From NCBI RefSeq assembly GCF_001667505.1, contig NZ_LZHZ01000058.1:1-44033 (forward strand): 44,033 nucleotides of DNA, written 5' to 3'. The translations under genes were made by a program, and so were the position numbers. This DNA is from Mycobacterium sp. ACS1612 (lineage in GTDB: Bacteria; Actinomycetota; Actinomycetes; Mycobacteriales; Mycobacteriaceae). The notes under the pieces were generated by a model, which made no database searches, was not told the DNA's origin, and was given only the letters and a program-made list of their open reading frames with translations. Of this stretch, positions 7,386-15,733 are shown one piece after another (the stretch's first letter is position 1; each line of letters starts with the position of its first letter).

Positions 7386-7488
7386 CACCATCCTTGGCTC
7401 CAATTACTGCCCCACTTCAAGGGATTAGACGCGCCATGACTAGGTCATGCGCCAGCGGGAACACAGACGTCGGACAAAGGAGACGCAG

Positions 7489-7860
7489 ATGCCCCGCAGC
7501 CAGGACCCCGGATCACGAGCGGTTGACACGGCGCGGCGTGCCGCCGAGCTACGCCAGCGGCCCGGTGAGGCGACGCAGCCCCTCAGCCCAGATGACGTCG
7601 AAGAGGCCGAACGCGCCGCGGATGAGGCCCGCATCGCCGCCGCCCATTCCGCTCGCTCGGCCGCGCGTAGTCTCGAAAAGACAGCAGAACTCCATGAACG
7701 CGTCGCGGAGGTGGAGATCCGCACCATCGATCAGGGCGCCAGTCGGGCTGACGTGCACGAGGAGTCCGTGGCCTTCCACCGTGAATCGGCGGACGAGGAC
7801 CACAAACTCGCTGAGCGGAAACGCGAGGAGGCCGCTGCCGACGCCGAGCCCGGCCCCTGA
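7489..7860 (+). CDS. hypothetical charged, Ala/Glu-rich helical protein
   Basis: I do not recognise a family. The 123-residue product is very rich in Ala, Glu and Arg, has no hydrophobic segment and no Cys, and from about residue 35 to 115 has the pattern of a continuous helix or coiled coil (EAERAADEARIAAAHSARSA and similar). The ATG at 7489 follows a good AAAGGAG site; an upstream in-frame GTG/ATG is less likely. It ends 128 bp before an Acg-type nitroreductase on the same strand and may be part of the dormancy group. Confidence 0.65.
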   Translation: MPRSQDPGSRAVDTARRAAELRQRPGEATQPLSPDDVEEAERAADEARIAAAHSARSAARSLEKTAELHERVAEVEIRTIDQGASRADVHEESVAFHRESADEDHKLAERKREEAAADAEPGP

Positions 7861-7988
7861 TCAGGCAGTGCCGCCCATCCGTCCCGACGTGGAGTCAGAC
7901 GCGCTGCCCCGCGGCGAGTTCGGTGGTCCCTCGACACCAGGGTCTTTGTGCTCTGCTCATTGCGAAGGTGAGTCGCCATTGTGGAGCT

Positions 7989-8981
7989 ATGAACGCACAT
8001 TTCCCAGACGTCGAGACCATCCGGTCCGCCCTGTTGCTGGCCGCCCGGGCTCCGTCCGTGCACAACTCGCAGCCGTGGCGGTGGCGGGTGGGGGACCAGA
8101 GTCTGCATCTGTACGCCGATCCCGATCTGCAGCTGCGACACACCGACCCTGACCGTCGAGACCTGATGCTCAGTTGCGGGGCTGCGTTGAACCACTGCGT
8201 GGTCGCGTTCGCCGCTCTGGGGTGGCAGTCGAAGGTCCACCGGCTGCCGAATCCCGACGATCAGCATCATCTGGCCTCGATCGAGCTTTATCGCTACCCG
8301 GCCAACGAGATGGATGTGACTCTGGCCGCGGCCATTCCACGGCGCCGCACCGACAGACGTCACTACAGCGCGTGGCCTGTGCCCCAGGGCGACATCGCAC
8401 TCATGGCGGCCAGGGCGGCGCGCGCGGGTGTGACCCTGCGTCGAGTCGACGGGCTCGAGCATCTCAAAGACCTTGTCTCTGAAGCCGCCGTCCGCCATGC
8501 CAACGATCAGGAGTATCTGGCTGAGTTGGCAACCTGGAGCGGCAGGTACGGCGCGACGGCAGGTGTTCCTGCGCGAAGCACTCCCGAACCTGCCTCGGCT
8601 GCGATGATTCCGGCGCGCGCTTTCGCCGGTCCCGCGTTGGCGCAGACCGCCGACGTGGATCCGGCGGAGGACAACGCGGTGGTCATCGCCTTGGGCACCG
8701 CCGAGGACGACGAGGTTTCGCGGTTGCGCGCAGGGGAAGCCACCAGCCTGGTGTTGCTGACCGCGACCGCACTGGGATTGGCGAGCTGCCCGATCACAGA
8801 ACCGTTGGAGATCGAAGAAACTCGGGCGGCGGTGCGGGCCGACGTGTTCGGCGACGACGAGTATCCTCAGATGCTGCTGCGTATCGGCTGGGCCCCTGTC
8901 AACGCCGATCCGTTGCCGTCGACGCCGCGCCGTAATTTCGCTGAATTGGTTGTGCGACTTGACGGTTCTGCGTTCGGCTAG
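7989..8981 (+). CDS. Acg-family nitroreductase-like protein
   Basis: The 330-residue product belongs to the Acg (Rv2032/Rv3131-like) group of nitroreductase-fold flavoproteins, typical members of the DosR regulon. The N-terminal motif AARAPSVHNSQPWRWRVGD (about 17-35), the RRRTDRRHY block (about 118-126), and the final LRIGWAP with PSTPRR match that group. Acg is known to bind FMN but to have a lid that blocks usual nitroreductase activity, and sequestration of flavin has been proposed. I start it at ATG 7989, preceded by GTGGAG. It overlaps the convergent GNAT gene end by four bases. The second copy of the family is at 12108-13106. Confidence 0.9.
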   Translation: MNAHFPDVETIRSALLLAARAPSVHNSQPWRWRVGDQSLHLYADPDLQLRHTDPDRRDLMLSCGAALNHCVVAFAALGWQSKVHRLPNPDDQHHLASIELYRYPANEMDVTLAAAIPRRRTDRRHYSAWPVPQGDIALMAARAARAGVTLRRVDGLEHLKDLVSEAAVRHANDQEYLAELATWSGRYGATAGVPARSTPEPASAAMIPARAFAGPALAQTADVDPAEDNAVVIALGTAEDDEVSRLRAGEATSLVLLTATALGLASCPITEPLEIEETRAAVRADVFGDDEYPQMLLRIGWAPVNADPLPSTPRRNFAELVVRLDGSAFG

Positions 8982-9504
8982 TGCGCCTCTGCGGCCAGAT
9001 CGACCGTGATGTGTAACACCGAGCCGTCGAGACGCCGTGTGCACGGCCACCCCGCGTCTGCGAGCACGCGCAGCATCAAATGGTTCTCCCAGAGCACTTC
9101 TGCGACGAACTGACGAATTCCGCTGTCCCTGGCGATTCGGCCCAGTTGACGGAGCAGTGCCGTACCGACGCCACGAAGGTGTTGCGCATGGGCCACCACC
9201 ACGGCCACTTCGGCTACATCCGGCTTCGGCGTGCAGACCACGTAATTGGCTACGCCCAGTAGGCGCCCGACTCCAAACGCGCCGAGGGAGTACTGGCCGG
9301 TCTTCGGTAGGGTCAACGACTTCGCCCAATCGGCGAGGTGCGCGGGGTGCATCGCAAAGAAGCGGAAGTAGCGCTCCTCGTCGGTCAACGTGTCGTACAG
9401 ATTCACCACGTCTTCTGCATCGTCCGGCCGCACCCGCGCAGCGAAATCACCGAGCGGTCAAGGAGTTCTGCCGTCCACACGGCATCGACCCGTTGTGCGT
9501 CCAT
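8978..9504 (-). pseudogene. GNAT acetyltransferase with a single frameshift
   Basis: From a GTG at 9433 to 8978 the frame encodes most of a GNAT domain: RPDDAEDVVNLYDTLTDEER, the acetyl-CoA loop region HLRGVGTALLRQLGRIARDS and the family end. The expected N-terminus lies in another frame: ATG at 9504 starts MDAQRVDAVWTAELLDRSVI, then SLR, which normally runs straight into the V-RPDD segment. One missing base near 9434-9440 breaks the two. Allowing for it, a complete protein of about 175 residues results. It is either a real pseudogene, a gene rescued by the inner GTG start, or a sequence error. A DosR-like box lies 75 bp upstream of the ATG. Confidence 0.7.
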
Positions 9505-9579
9505 GAGCTCGAAGCCACACCCCTCGTCACCCGGCAGCCTGTTGCATCGAGACTATTGGGTTGGACGGCTGCAGAACCG

Positions 9580-9593
9580 GGGCCATTGGTCTC
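9580..9593. promoter_or_regulatory. DosR-box-like site
   Basis: GGGCCATTGGTCTC matches ten of fourteen core positions of the DosR palindrome GGGACTWWAGTCCC. It sits between the divergent GNAT gene (ATG 9504) and the Rv1733c-family gene (ATG 9741), both typical DosR targets. It is the weaker kind of match, so confidence comes mainly from position. Confidence 0.45.
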
Positions 9594-9740
9594 TGGTGTC
9601 GGCGCCGAAGGTCCACGACAGGAGGCGGTGACATCCGTCTACCGCGGGAGGGCCGTTGGGCCCTAAAACTGCATGCCTGTGTCGGTCCAAGATCGACATA
9701 TCAGACAGCGCAACCGGCATCTGTGACTCGAGGAGACGTC

Positions 9741-10337
9741 ATGGACACCTTCACAATCGGCACGCTGAGCCCGTGGTGGCTGCGCGCCCTCGTTCGGAGT
9801 AACCCGTTGGTGCGCCGCAGCGATCGCATCGAGGCGTTGGTGCTCGTACTCGCCGTCCTCCTCGCGGTCGTTGCGATACCGGTCGCAGGCGCCGTCGGTA
9901 CTTCGATTCACGAGGAGCGCTCGCGACTGTATGCCGAGCAGGCGCAGACCAGGCATCAGGTGATCGCGAAAGCGGTCGGAGAGGGCCAGGTCGTTCCGAA
10001 TCATCGAAGCGTCGCATTCGCAGCCGAGGGCACGTGGACTTGGGCCGGGATTGCGCACCAGGGTGTCGTGCCTTGGTCGGATAAGGCCAAAATCGGTGAC
10101 CGGCAAAGTATTTGGATCGACGACCATGGCGATTACGTCGGCCCGCCGACATCGCCGAGCCGGGCTACCGGGGAAGCGGTCGCGGTTGCGTTTCTCATTC
10201 TGCTCGGCGTCGCTGAATTCGCCGCGGCCTCAGTGCATCTGATTCGGCGCCGGCTCGACGACAGGCGATCCGCGCAGTGGGACCGCGACATCAGGGCATT
10301 TCAGGATAACGACGGCCCGAGGAGGCACACATCATGA
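9741..10337 (+). CDS. Rv1733c-family membrane protein
   Basis: The 198-residue protein resembles Rv1733c, a DosR-regulon membrane antigen. It has the segment VRSNPLVRRSDRIEALVLVL near the N-terminus, a first helix at about 30-50, the AEQAQTRHQV motif (about 70-79), an extracytoplasmic middle part, and a second helix at about 145-170. The function of the family is unknown. AGGAG lies just before the ATG. The stop overlaps the ATG of the universal stress gene, so the two form an operon behind the DosR-like site at 9580. Confidence 0.85.
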   Translation: MDTFTIGTLSPWWLRALVRSNPLVRRSDRIEALVLVLAVLLAVVAIPVAGAVGTSIHEERSRLYAEQAQTRHQVIAKAVGEGQVVPNHRSVAFAAEGTWTWAGIAHQGVVPWSDKAKIGDRQSIWIDDHGDYVGPPTSPSRATGEAVAVAFLILLGVAEFAAASVHLIRRRLDDRRSAQWDRDIRAFQDNDGPRRHTS

Positions 10338-11236
10338 CGCAGGAGATCCCGATGAACGCGACTCAGAACGGAATCGTCGTCGGTGTCGACGGTTCACCGG
10401 CCGCCCGCGTCGCGGTCGACTGGGCCGCCAGGGAAGCATCGGCACGCCAGGTTCCGCTGACGCTGATCCACGTCATTCCCTGGGCCTCCCTGGGCATGTG
10501 GCCCGAATTGCCGATGCCTGCGGATCTCGTGACGCAATTCAACGGCCAGGGGCGCGACATTCTCGGCACTGCCCGCCAAACGGCGATGGACGCAATCAAG
10601 AACTCACACCCGATCCAGATCAGTACGGAACTGATCACCGACGGTGTCGTGTCAACGCTCGTCGAGTGGTCGAAGGGGGCCGACTTGGTCGTCGTCGGAT
10701 GCCGCGGGCTCGGTGCGCTCTCGCGCCGTCTGTTGGGGTCGGTGAGCTGGGGCCTCATCCATCACTCGCACTGCCCGGTCGCGGTGATCCACGACGAGGA
10801 TCCCTTGATGCCAACGCCCGCAATGGCGCCCGTCGTGGTGGGAATCGACGGTTCACAGGCATCCGAGAAGGCCACCGAGATCGCATTCGAACAAGCTGCC
10901 CGCCGTGGGGTAGACCTGGTCGCGGTGCATGCCTGGAGTGACTTCGCGGTCAACGATTTCCCCGGCATCACATGGTCTGATCTGGAGAAGCAGGCCGAGG
11001 AGGCGTTGGCCGAGCGGCTTGCGGGCTGGCAGGAGCGTTGTCCCGATGTGACGGTTCGCCGCGTCGTCGTCATGGATCGGCCGGCACGCCAACTTCTCAA
11101 GCAGTCGGAGTCAGCGCAACTGACGGTCGTCGGCAGCCACGGCCGCGGGGGGTTCGCTGGAATGTTGCTGGGTTCGGTCAGCGCGGCGGTTGCCGAATCG
11201 GCCCGCATGCCGGTGATCGTCGCCCGTCCGTCGTGA
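10334..11236 (+). CDS. tandem universal stress protein
   Basis: The 300-residue product has two Usp domains (about 15-155 and 160-300). Each ends with the ATP-binding pattern G-2X-G-9X-G-S: GCRGLGALSRRLLGS and GSHGRGGFAGMLLGS. Each begins with VVGVDGS or VVGIDGS. This is the arrangement of Rv2005c/Rv2623-type proteins, ATP-binding DosR-regulon members linked to growth slow-down. ATG 10334 has AGGAGG in place and overlaps the previous stop; ATG 10352 has its own AGGAG and is a second candidate. The end is six bases from the end of dosR, which is convergent. Confidence 0.9.
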   Translation: MTQEIPMNATQNGIVVGVDGSPAARVAVDWAAREASARQVPLTLIHVIPWASLGMWPELPMPADLVTQFNGQGRDILGTARQTAMDAIKNSHPIQISTELITDGVVSTLVEWSKGADLVVVGCRGLGALSRRLLGSVSWGLIHHSHCPVAVIHDEDPLMPTPAMAPVVVGIDGSQASEKATEIAFEQAARRGVDLVAVHAWSDFAVNDFPGITWSDLEKQAEEALAERLAGWQERCPDVTVRRVVVMDRPARQLLKQSESAQLTVVGSHGRGGFAGMLLGSVSAAVAESARMPVIVARPS

Positions 11237-11242
11237 CGGTCA

Positions 11243-11890
11243 CTACTCAGGCTGGCGGTGCGACGTTTCCAGCTTGGAAATGAACACGGCCGCCTGTGTT
11301 CGTCGCTCCATGCCGAGCTTCGCCAACAGCCGGGAAACATAGTTCTTGACCGTCTTCTCGGCGAGGAACATCCTGGCCGCGATCTGCTTGTTGGTCAGGC
11401 CCTCGCCGAGCAGGTCAAGCAGGACGCGTTCTTGTTCGCTGAGCCCCGACAACGGATCGGAATGTTCTGCGGCGCCACGGAGTTTGGCCATCAGCGCCGC
11501 GGCTGCTCTGTTGTCGAGCAGCGACCGGCCGGCACCGACCTCTTTGATGGCTCGGGCGAGTTCCATGCCCTTGATGTCTTTCACCACGTATCCGCTTGCG
11601 CCGGCCAAGATCGCGTCGAGCATGGCCTCGTCGGAGGTGAACGACGTCAACATCAGACAGCGCAGATTCGGCATCCGCGACAGCAGGTCTCTGCACAGCT
11701 CGATGCCGTTGCCGTCGGGCAATCTCACATCCAGCACCGCGACATCCGGCTGCAGCGCCAGGATACGGGCGAGCGCCTGACTGACCGAGCCGGCTTCGCC
11801 GACCACTTCGAGTTCGGGGTCCGCGCTCAGTAGATCGATGAGTCCGCGCCGGACCACCTCGTGATCGTCAACGAGAAACACTTTCACCAC
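11243..11890 (-). CDS. dosR: dormancy response regulator DosR (DevR)
   Basis: This NarL/FixJ-type regulator has a receiver domain with the acidic pair Asp8-Asp9, the phosphorylated Asp54 (VAVLDVRLPDGNGIELC), Thr82 and Lys104, and a C-terminal LuxR-type helix-turn-helix (GLTNKQIAARMFLAEKTVKN). Long identical stretches to M. tuberculosis DosR are recognisable. The GTG at 11890 gives the usual start MVKVFLVDDHEVVRRG and a 215-residue protein; the frame is open further up but without homology. In M. tuberculosis dosR and dosS are adjacent, whereas here the only dosS-like gene lies 4.2 kb away on the other strand. A DosR-like box lies about 190 bp upstream. Confidence 0.97.
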   Translation of the reverse strand: MVKVFLVDDHEVVRRGLIDLLSADPELEVVGEAGSVSQALARILALQPDVAVLDVRLPDGNGIELCRDLLSRMPNLRCLMLTSFTSDEAMLDAILAGASGYVVKDIKGMELARAIKEVGAGRSLLDNRAAAALMAKLRGAAEHSDPLSGLSEQERVLLDLLGEGLTNKQIAARMFLAEKTVKNYVSRLLAKLGMERRTQAAVFISKLETSHRQPE

Positions 11891-12080
11891 GCGAGGGCCT
11901 TCCCTAGACGCTGCCGATCCGGTGGATGTAGTGCTCACAATACGTGCTGCCTTTCGCAGATCAGCGCGGACCACCGAGCCTCGTTCAGTGCCGAGTGGCC
12001 TGGCGGACTCAATAGCGCGGAAACGCCGTGCGGGCGTTCACATGGTTCAGGCGCTATCGACGTTGCGTCTGTTTCGCAGA

Positions 12081-12094
12081 GAGGCGAAAGTCCC
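12081..12094. promoter_or_regulatory. DosR-box-like site upstream of dosR
   Basis: On the minus strand the site reads GGGACTTTCGCCTC, matching eleven of fourteen positions of GGGACTWWAGTCCC with a perfect left half. It lies between the end of the Acg-type gene (12108) and the dosR start (11890), so it would serve dosR autoregulation. The space 11891-12080 holds no gene. Confidence 0.55.
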
Positions 12095-12107
12095 TCGTGC
12101 GCGGTCG

Positions 12108-13106
12108 TCAGTCCGTGGTGCGCACTTCGAATACCTCGTCGACAGATCGTCGCGGGGTCGGTGGTGGCACGCCTTCGATGGACGGGGCCCGGCCGATGCG
12201 GATCAAGACCTGTGGCGTGATGTCCTGCGTGCTGTGACCGATGAGTTCCGCGACGATGTCTCGGCTTGCCGGCACCTCCGTGATGTGGGTGAGTGTGCAG
12301 GTGGCCAGTCCGACCATGGCGGCGTCGAGCAGCACGGCAGAGAGCATTTCCCCACACTCGAGCACGTCGTGCGGCGTGTTGTCGTACGTCGACAACACTG
12401 CGACCTTGGCGTGGTCTTCGTCGACCTCCGGCCTCCGCTCCCGATGATGCGTCACGGGGAACGAACGGCCTACGTCGACGCGATCGCTTTCGGCCGCCGA
12501 CACCAGCGAGCTGCGGGGGATACCTTCGGACAGCGCGAATCCCGCTGTCCACCATTCGAGTTCGGTGTGATACGACGAGTCATACAGGCGCAGCGACTCC
12601 GTGAGCTGCGACGCCTCCGCGAGTTCTGAACGACGGTCGTCGGGAATCACGTCGATTCGTACGTGTTCCGAGCGCACGGTGTCTCCAAGCGCCGGTTCGA
12701 AGGTGTCCCAGTCCGGCGGTGGCGCAAACGGAAGTCGATCGGTGCGCCGCAGCAGAATCGCGTTCGCGCGCTGACGGTGTCCGTCGGTGACGAATTCGAG
12801 TGGGCTGAACTCGATGGCCGCCACGTGCAAGAGGTTGTTGGGGTTGGGAAACCGTTCGACGTGGGCGGAGAAACCCGCGGCGGCCATGGCCACCCGAAGG
12901 TGGTCGAGGACGGCGCCACAGGCCATCAAAGTTTCTCGGCCCGAGGCGTCGGCGGCGCGGGGCACCCGGTATGGATCGGCGAAGAGATGGAGGGCGGTTC
13001 CCTCGAGTACCCACCGCCACGGCTGGCTGTTGTGAAGCGACGGTGCGCGGCACGCCAGCCGGACGGCTTTTTTGATGATCTCGGTGTCAACCATCGTGGC
13101 AGGCAT
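12108..13106 (-). CDS. Acg-family nitroreductase-like protein (second copy)
   Basis: The 332-residue protein is a second Acg-group member, with RAPSLHNSQPWRWVLEG (about 21-37), LRRTDRLPFAPPPDWDTFEP and the end LIRIGRAPSIEGVPPPTPRR. It keeps the family layout but is clearly diverged from the copy at 7989, so it is not a recent duplication. The ATG at 13106 has GGAGG five bases upstream. A DosR-like palindrome lies 58 bp upstream and is shared with the divergent Rv2004c-like remnant. It reads toward dosR with a 217-bp gap. Confidence 0.9.
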   Translation of the reverse strand: MPATMVDTEIIKKAVRLACRAPSLHNSQPWRWVLEGTALHLFADPYRVPRAADASGRETLMACGAVLDHLRVAMAAAGFSAHVERFPNPNNLLHVAAIEFSPLEFVTDGHRQRANAILLRRTDRLPFAPPPDWDTFEPALGDTVRSEHVRIDVIPDDRRSELAEASQLTESLRLYDSSYHTELEWWTAGFALSEGIPRSSLVSAAESDRVDVGRSFPVTHHRERRPEVDEDHAKVAVLSTYDNTPHDVLECGEMLSAVLLDAAMVGLATCTLTHITEVPASRDIVAELIGHSTQDITPQVLIRIGRAPSIEGVPPPTPRRSVDEVFEVRTTD

Positions 13107-13163
13107 CAGGACCTCCGCTTTCTGTTTTGCCCTCACTCTCGGTCCTCGGCGATTGGCAAACCA

Positions 13164-13177
13164 GGGCCAATGGTCCC
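13164..13177. promoter_or_regulatory. DosR-box-like site in a divergent promoter
   Basis: GGGCCAATGGTCCC has both GGG..CCC edges and matches eleven of fourteen core positions of GGGACTWWAGTCCC; it is also nearly symmetric in itself. It is centred in the 128 bp between the Acg-type gene (start 13106, minus) and the Rv2004c-like remnant (start 13235, plus), about the same distance from each. Confidence 0.6.
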
Positions 13178-13234
13178 GAGGACGAGGTCTTCGGACCCTT
13201 GGTAGGGATCATCCCGGTTGGCAGGCTTGGCCAC

Positions 13235-14413
13235 ATGCCGGCGACAGTGAGCGCCTCGAATCAGGCCGTCGCCGCAGCGGGCGGTATGGACGCCCAGGTG
13301 CGCGAGACCCACACCGGGCTTGTGTTTCTCGTCGGTGACAAGGTCTACAAAGCCAAGAAGGCCGTAGTGACCGACTTCCTCGACTTCAGCACGTCCGCCG
13401 CCCGCGAACACGCGTGTGCGAAGGAAGTGGGTTCCAGCAGAACAGATCTCGGAAGTGGCCCGGTTGGCCACCCAGTTCATTTCGGGACGTGTATCGCTGT
13501 ACGAGCAACGAATCGCCGACCGCCGCGTCGTCGACGGGCACGCGGATCTGTTGGCAGACGACGTTTTCTGCATGGCCGACGGGCCGGCCCTACTCGACTG
13601 CCTGGAGTTCGACGATCGCCTGCGTTACGTCGACGGCCTCGACGACGTGGCTTTCCTGGCGATGGACTTGGAGTCCTTGGGGCGAAAAGAGCTCGGTGAC
13701 TACTTCCTCGACGAATACGCTCGGCGCGCGGACGACCGTGCGCCCGGCACACTGCGAAATTTCTACATTGCCTACCGGGCTGTGGTTCGGGCGAAGGTGG
13801 ACTGTATTCGGGTGGCACAGGGAAATCCGGACGCACGTAACGATGCGCGCAGACACATGGATATCGCGGTAAACCGGTTGAAGGCAGGGACGGTACGCTC
13901 ATCCTCATCGGCGGCGGGCCAGGCACCGGAAAGACGACCTTGTCTCATGGATTAGCAGAAGCCATTGAGGCCGAAGTGCTTTCGACTGACGATGTTCGGC
14001 GCGAACTGCAGCGGTCCGGCGTCATCAGCGGGCAACCCGGCAGCCTCGACGACGGTTTGTACACACCCGAGAATGTCGCGATTGTGTATGACGAAGTGTC
14101 GCGGCGAGCACGGCAGTTGCTTGCCAACGGAAGATCGACGATTCTCGACGGTACTTGGCGTGACTCCCGTCAACGTGACCGGGCGCGTGAACTAGCCCGG
14201 GCAATGGCGGCGCCGATATCAGAATTCACGTGTTCGGTGCCGACGTCGGTGGCTTCCGAAAGGATCGAGAACCGGCCACCCTCCGCCTCGGACGCGACGC
14301 CGCAGATCGCCGTCGCGCTGGCGGATCGCAACAACGAACCGCTCGACGGATACCGGGTAGACACCGGTCGACCGCTTTTCGAATCCGTCGCGGACGTACG
14401 ACGACATATCTGA
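13235..14413 (+). pseudogene. Rv2004c-like phosphotransferase/ATPase, broken by deletion and frameshift
   Basis: Three blocks in two frames add up to a DosR-regulon protein of the Rv2004c type. Block 1 (13235-13430) has VRETHTGLVFLVGDKVYKAK. Block 2 (about 13416-13900) has DGHADLLADDVF, LDCLEFDDRLRYVDGLDDVA and FYIAYRAVVRAKVDC. Block 3 (about 13895-14413) has the Walker A GGGPGTGKTT and LDGTWRDSRQRDRAREL. Between blocks 1 and 2 roughly 100 residues usual in the family are missing, and the frame changes; between 2 and 3 one base is missing near 13893-13900. Intact relatives have about 500 residues. The DosR-like box upstream is retained. I consider the gene dead. Confidence 0.8.
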
Positions 14414-14425
14414 ATAAGGAGATCA

Positions 14426-14594
14426 ATGGGTGGTGCGAATTCTCGTGGCGCATCGATGCGTTCAGTTCCTTGCCCCTGGCGCGGACGAGGACACCATCAG
14501 GGCCAGCTGTGACAAGGCAATTTTGACTGTGTCGGTGCCGGTGACCCAGGCGGCAACCGCCGAAAAGCACGTCCCTGTCGAAGCGGCTGAGTAA
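14426..14594 (+). pseudogene. fragment of an alpha-crystallin heat-shock protein (hspX/Hsp20)
   Basis: One frame reads GADEDTIRASCDKAILTVSV, then PVTQAATAEKHVPVEAAE and a stop at 14594. This is the end of an Hsp20 domain and resembles the C-terminus of HspX (GADEDDIKATYDKGILTVSV). In front, in other frames, EFS at 14439-14447 and SSLPL fit the EF..VSLP strand of the same protein if two single bases are restored. The start-proximal part (ribosome site AAGGAG and ATG at 14426) directly joins this C-terminal part, so most of the gene is deleted. It follows the Rv2004c-like remnant by 12 bp. Confidence 0.75.
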
Positions 14595-14643
14595 ACCTCC
14601 AGACGACAGCCTTGCGACGGACGCCAGGCATGGTTGACACTCC

Positions 14644-15300
14644 CTACGGCCGACGGGGTGGAACCCGGTACAGAGCAGCTCCCGCAACAATTCCGGCGCC
14701 TGCGGCGACCAGCAGAACCCGGCTGCCCGGCCGGGCTCGGTCGACGACGTGGCCGGCCGCGACTGCGAACCAGTGGCCGATCGCGTCGGATTCCGAACCG
14801 CAGCACGGTGTGGCCGTCGATGAGACCGACTGTCGCGTTGCAGGTTTCGCCAACGTCGAGGTCGCTCACCCAATGCACACGCGCAATTCGTAGTCGTCGT
14901 CGGTCCAACCGCAGAGCACAGCCGGCCCCGACGGCGAGAAGGGAAACTTTTCGCTCATTGCGCGGCCAGGATCGGCATCGCTGATCACGATGAGGGCGCA
15001 ATCAACGGCGTGCGATTTGAGAAATCCGTCGACAATCTTTAGGGCCGTGAGCATTCCGCAAATCCCGTTGGAAATATCAAATGAGAACGTGCCATGCGTG
15101 GCTGAGTGCGGATCCTCCGGATTGGCTCCGATGTCCTTCTGGCTCAACGCCGCAAGGGCAGGCTTTCCAAGGTTGCGGTCGCGATAGACGCCGGCGTTGA
15201 TGAGCAAGTCAATGTCGTGAGGCTGTTTGCCCGCGTCACTGAGGCAGGCGCGGGCCGCCTTGACCGCGATGCGAAGGGGGCTGTGATGATCGTGCCAGCC
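14644..15300 (-). pseudogene. ketoacyl synthase III-like gene, frameshifted with internal deletion
   Basis: Reading down the minus strand, one frame has HSPLRIAVKAARACLSDAGK, INAGVYRDRNLGKPALAALS, HGTFSFDISNGICGMLTALK and FPFSPSGPAVLCGWTDDDY (15290-14880), the N-terminal half of a FabH-like thiolase-fold protein with the Cys in NGICG. Then the frame shifts to GETCNATVGLIDGHTVLRFG and again to VLLVAAGAGIVAGAALYRVP, the usual C-terminal strand, ending at 14644. About 80 residues between the last two parts are missing compared with a full-length member. At least two frameshifts make it non-functional. Confidence 0.7.
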
Positions 15301-15310
15301 GCCGTGGCCA

Positions 15311-15733
15311 GGCTGTCATCGCCACCGTCGCGCCGGGTCGGATATGTTCGGCTTCGAGTTCTTCGACAAGAGCGACGGTATGCGTTGTCGACCCCGTGTT
15401 GCCGTATCGGCCAACGGTTATCACCGCGTCGTGGCGTGGTGTGTCGCCGAAGGCGGCCGCCATCTTCGCCATGTCCTTGCGGATCTCCCTTGCCGAAGGC
15501 TGACGGGTGATCACGTGGTCGATGTCGTGTATCGAAATGCCCACCACATAAGGGTCTTCGTCACCGACCGAGACGCGTCGCTCCCGAATCCCCGTCAGTC
15601 GTTCGAGGTCGATATGCGTGTGGTGGCGTGTCGTTGGCATCAACTCCGCGGTGCTCAGATGCGTGGGTTTTACAGCTATTCGTGGTTCGAGCGGGTTGCC
15701 GGCGCGGATATCCGAAATGCGAACGCCGTACAC
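15311..15733 (-). pseudogene. second ketoacyl synthase III-like gene, internal deletion
   Basis: The open frame starting at GTG 15733 first encodes an N-terminal FabH-type segment, THIDLERLTGIRERRVSVGD (about 39-58), then jumps directly to C-terminal elements: IHDIDHVITRQPSAR with the position of the active-site His, and RYGNTGSTTHTVALVEELE with the Asn-containing GNTGS motif. The middle of the protein, about 200 residues with the catalytic Cys, is absent. It sits immediately upstream of the other ketosynthase remnant in the same orientation, so both were probably a tandem pair acting together on an acyl chain. Confidence 0.65.

Larger units (their letters stand above)
6882..7488. other. 606-bp stretch with remnants only
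   Basis: Apart from a short open frame that may be a cyclase remnant (6956-7102) and the 3' half of a tRNA (7338-7385), I find no gene. Longer open frames on either strand here have no recognisable family features. The mix of two unrelated remnants marks this as a junction between the sulfur operon and the dormancy island. Confidence 0.5.

Noticed and set aside
7731..9329. 532-codon open frame on the minus strand
   Set aside because: It lies antisense to the Acg-type nitroreductase, which has clear family motifs; the product is Arg/Gly/Gln-rich and without domains, a typical GC-rich shadow.
9657..9670. second DosR-like box before the Rv1733c-family gene
   Set aside because: GGGCCCTAAAACTG (from about 9658) matches only about eight of fourteen core positions and lacks the right half, so it is not called.
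14462..15001. 179-codon minus-strand frame
   Set aside because: Only its middle (VGETCNATVG-like part) is meaningful, as one frame of the decayed ketosynthase; the rest is out-of-frame reading and not a separate protein.
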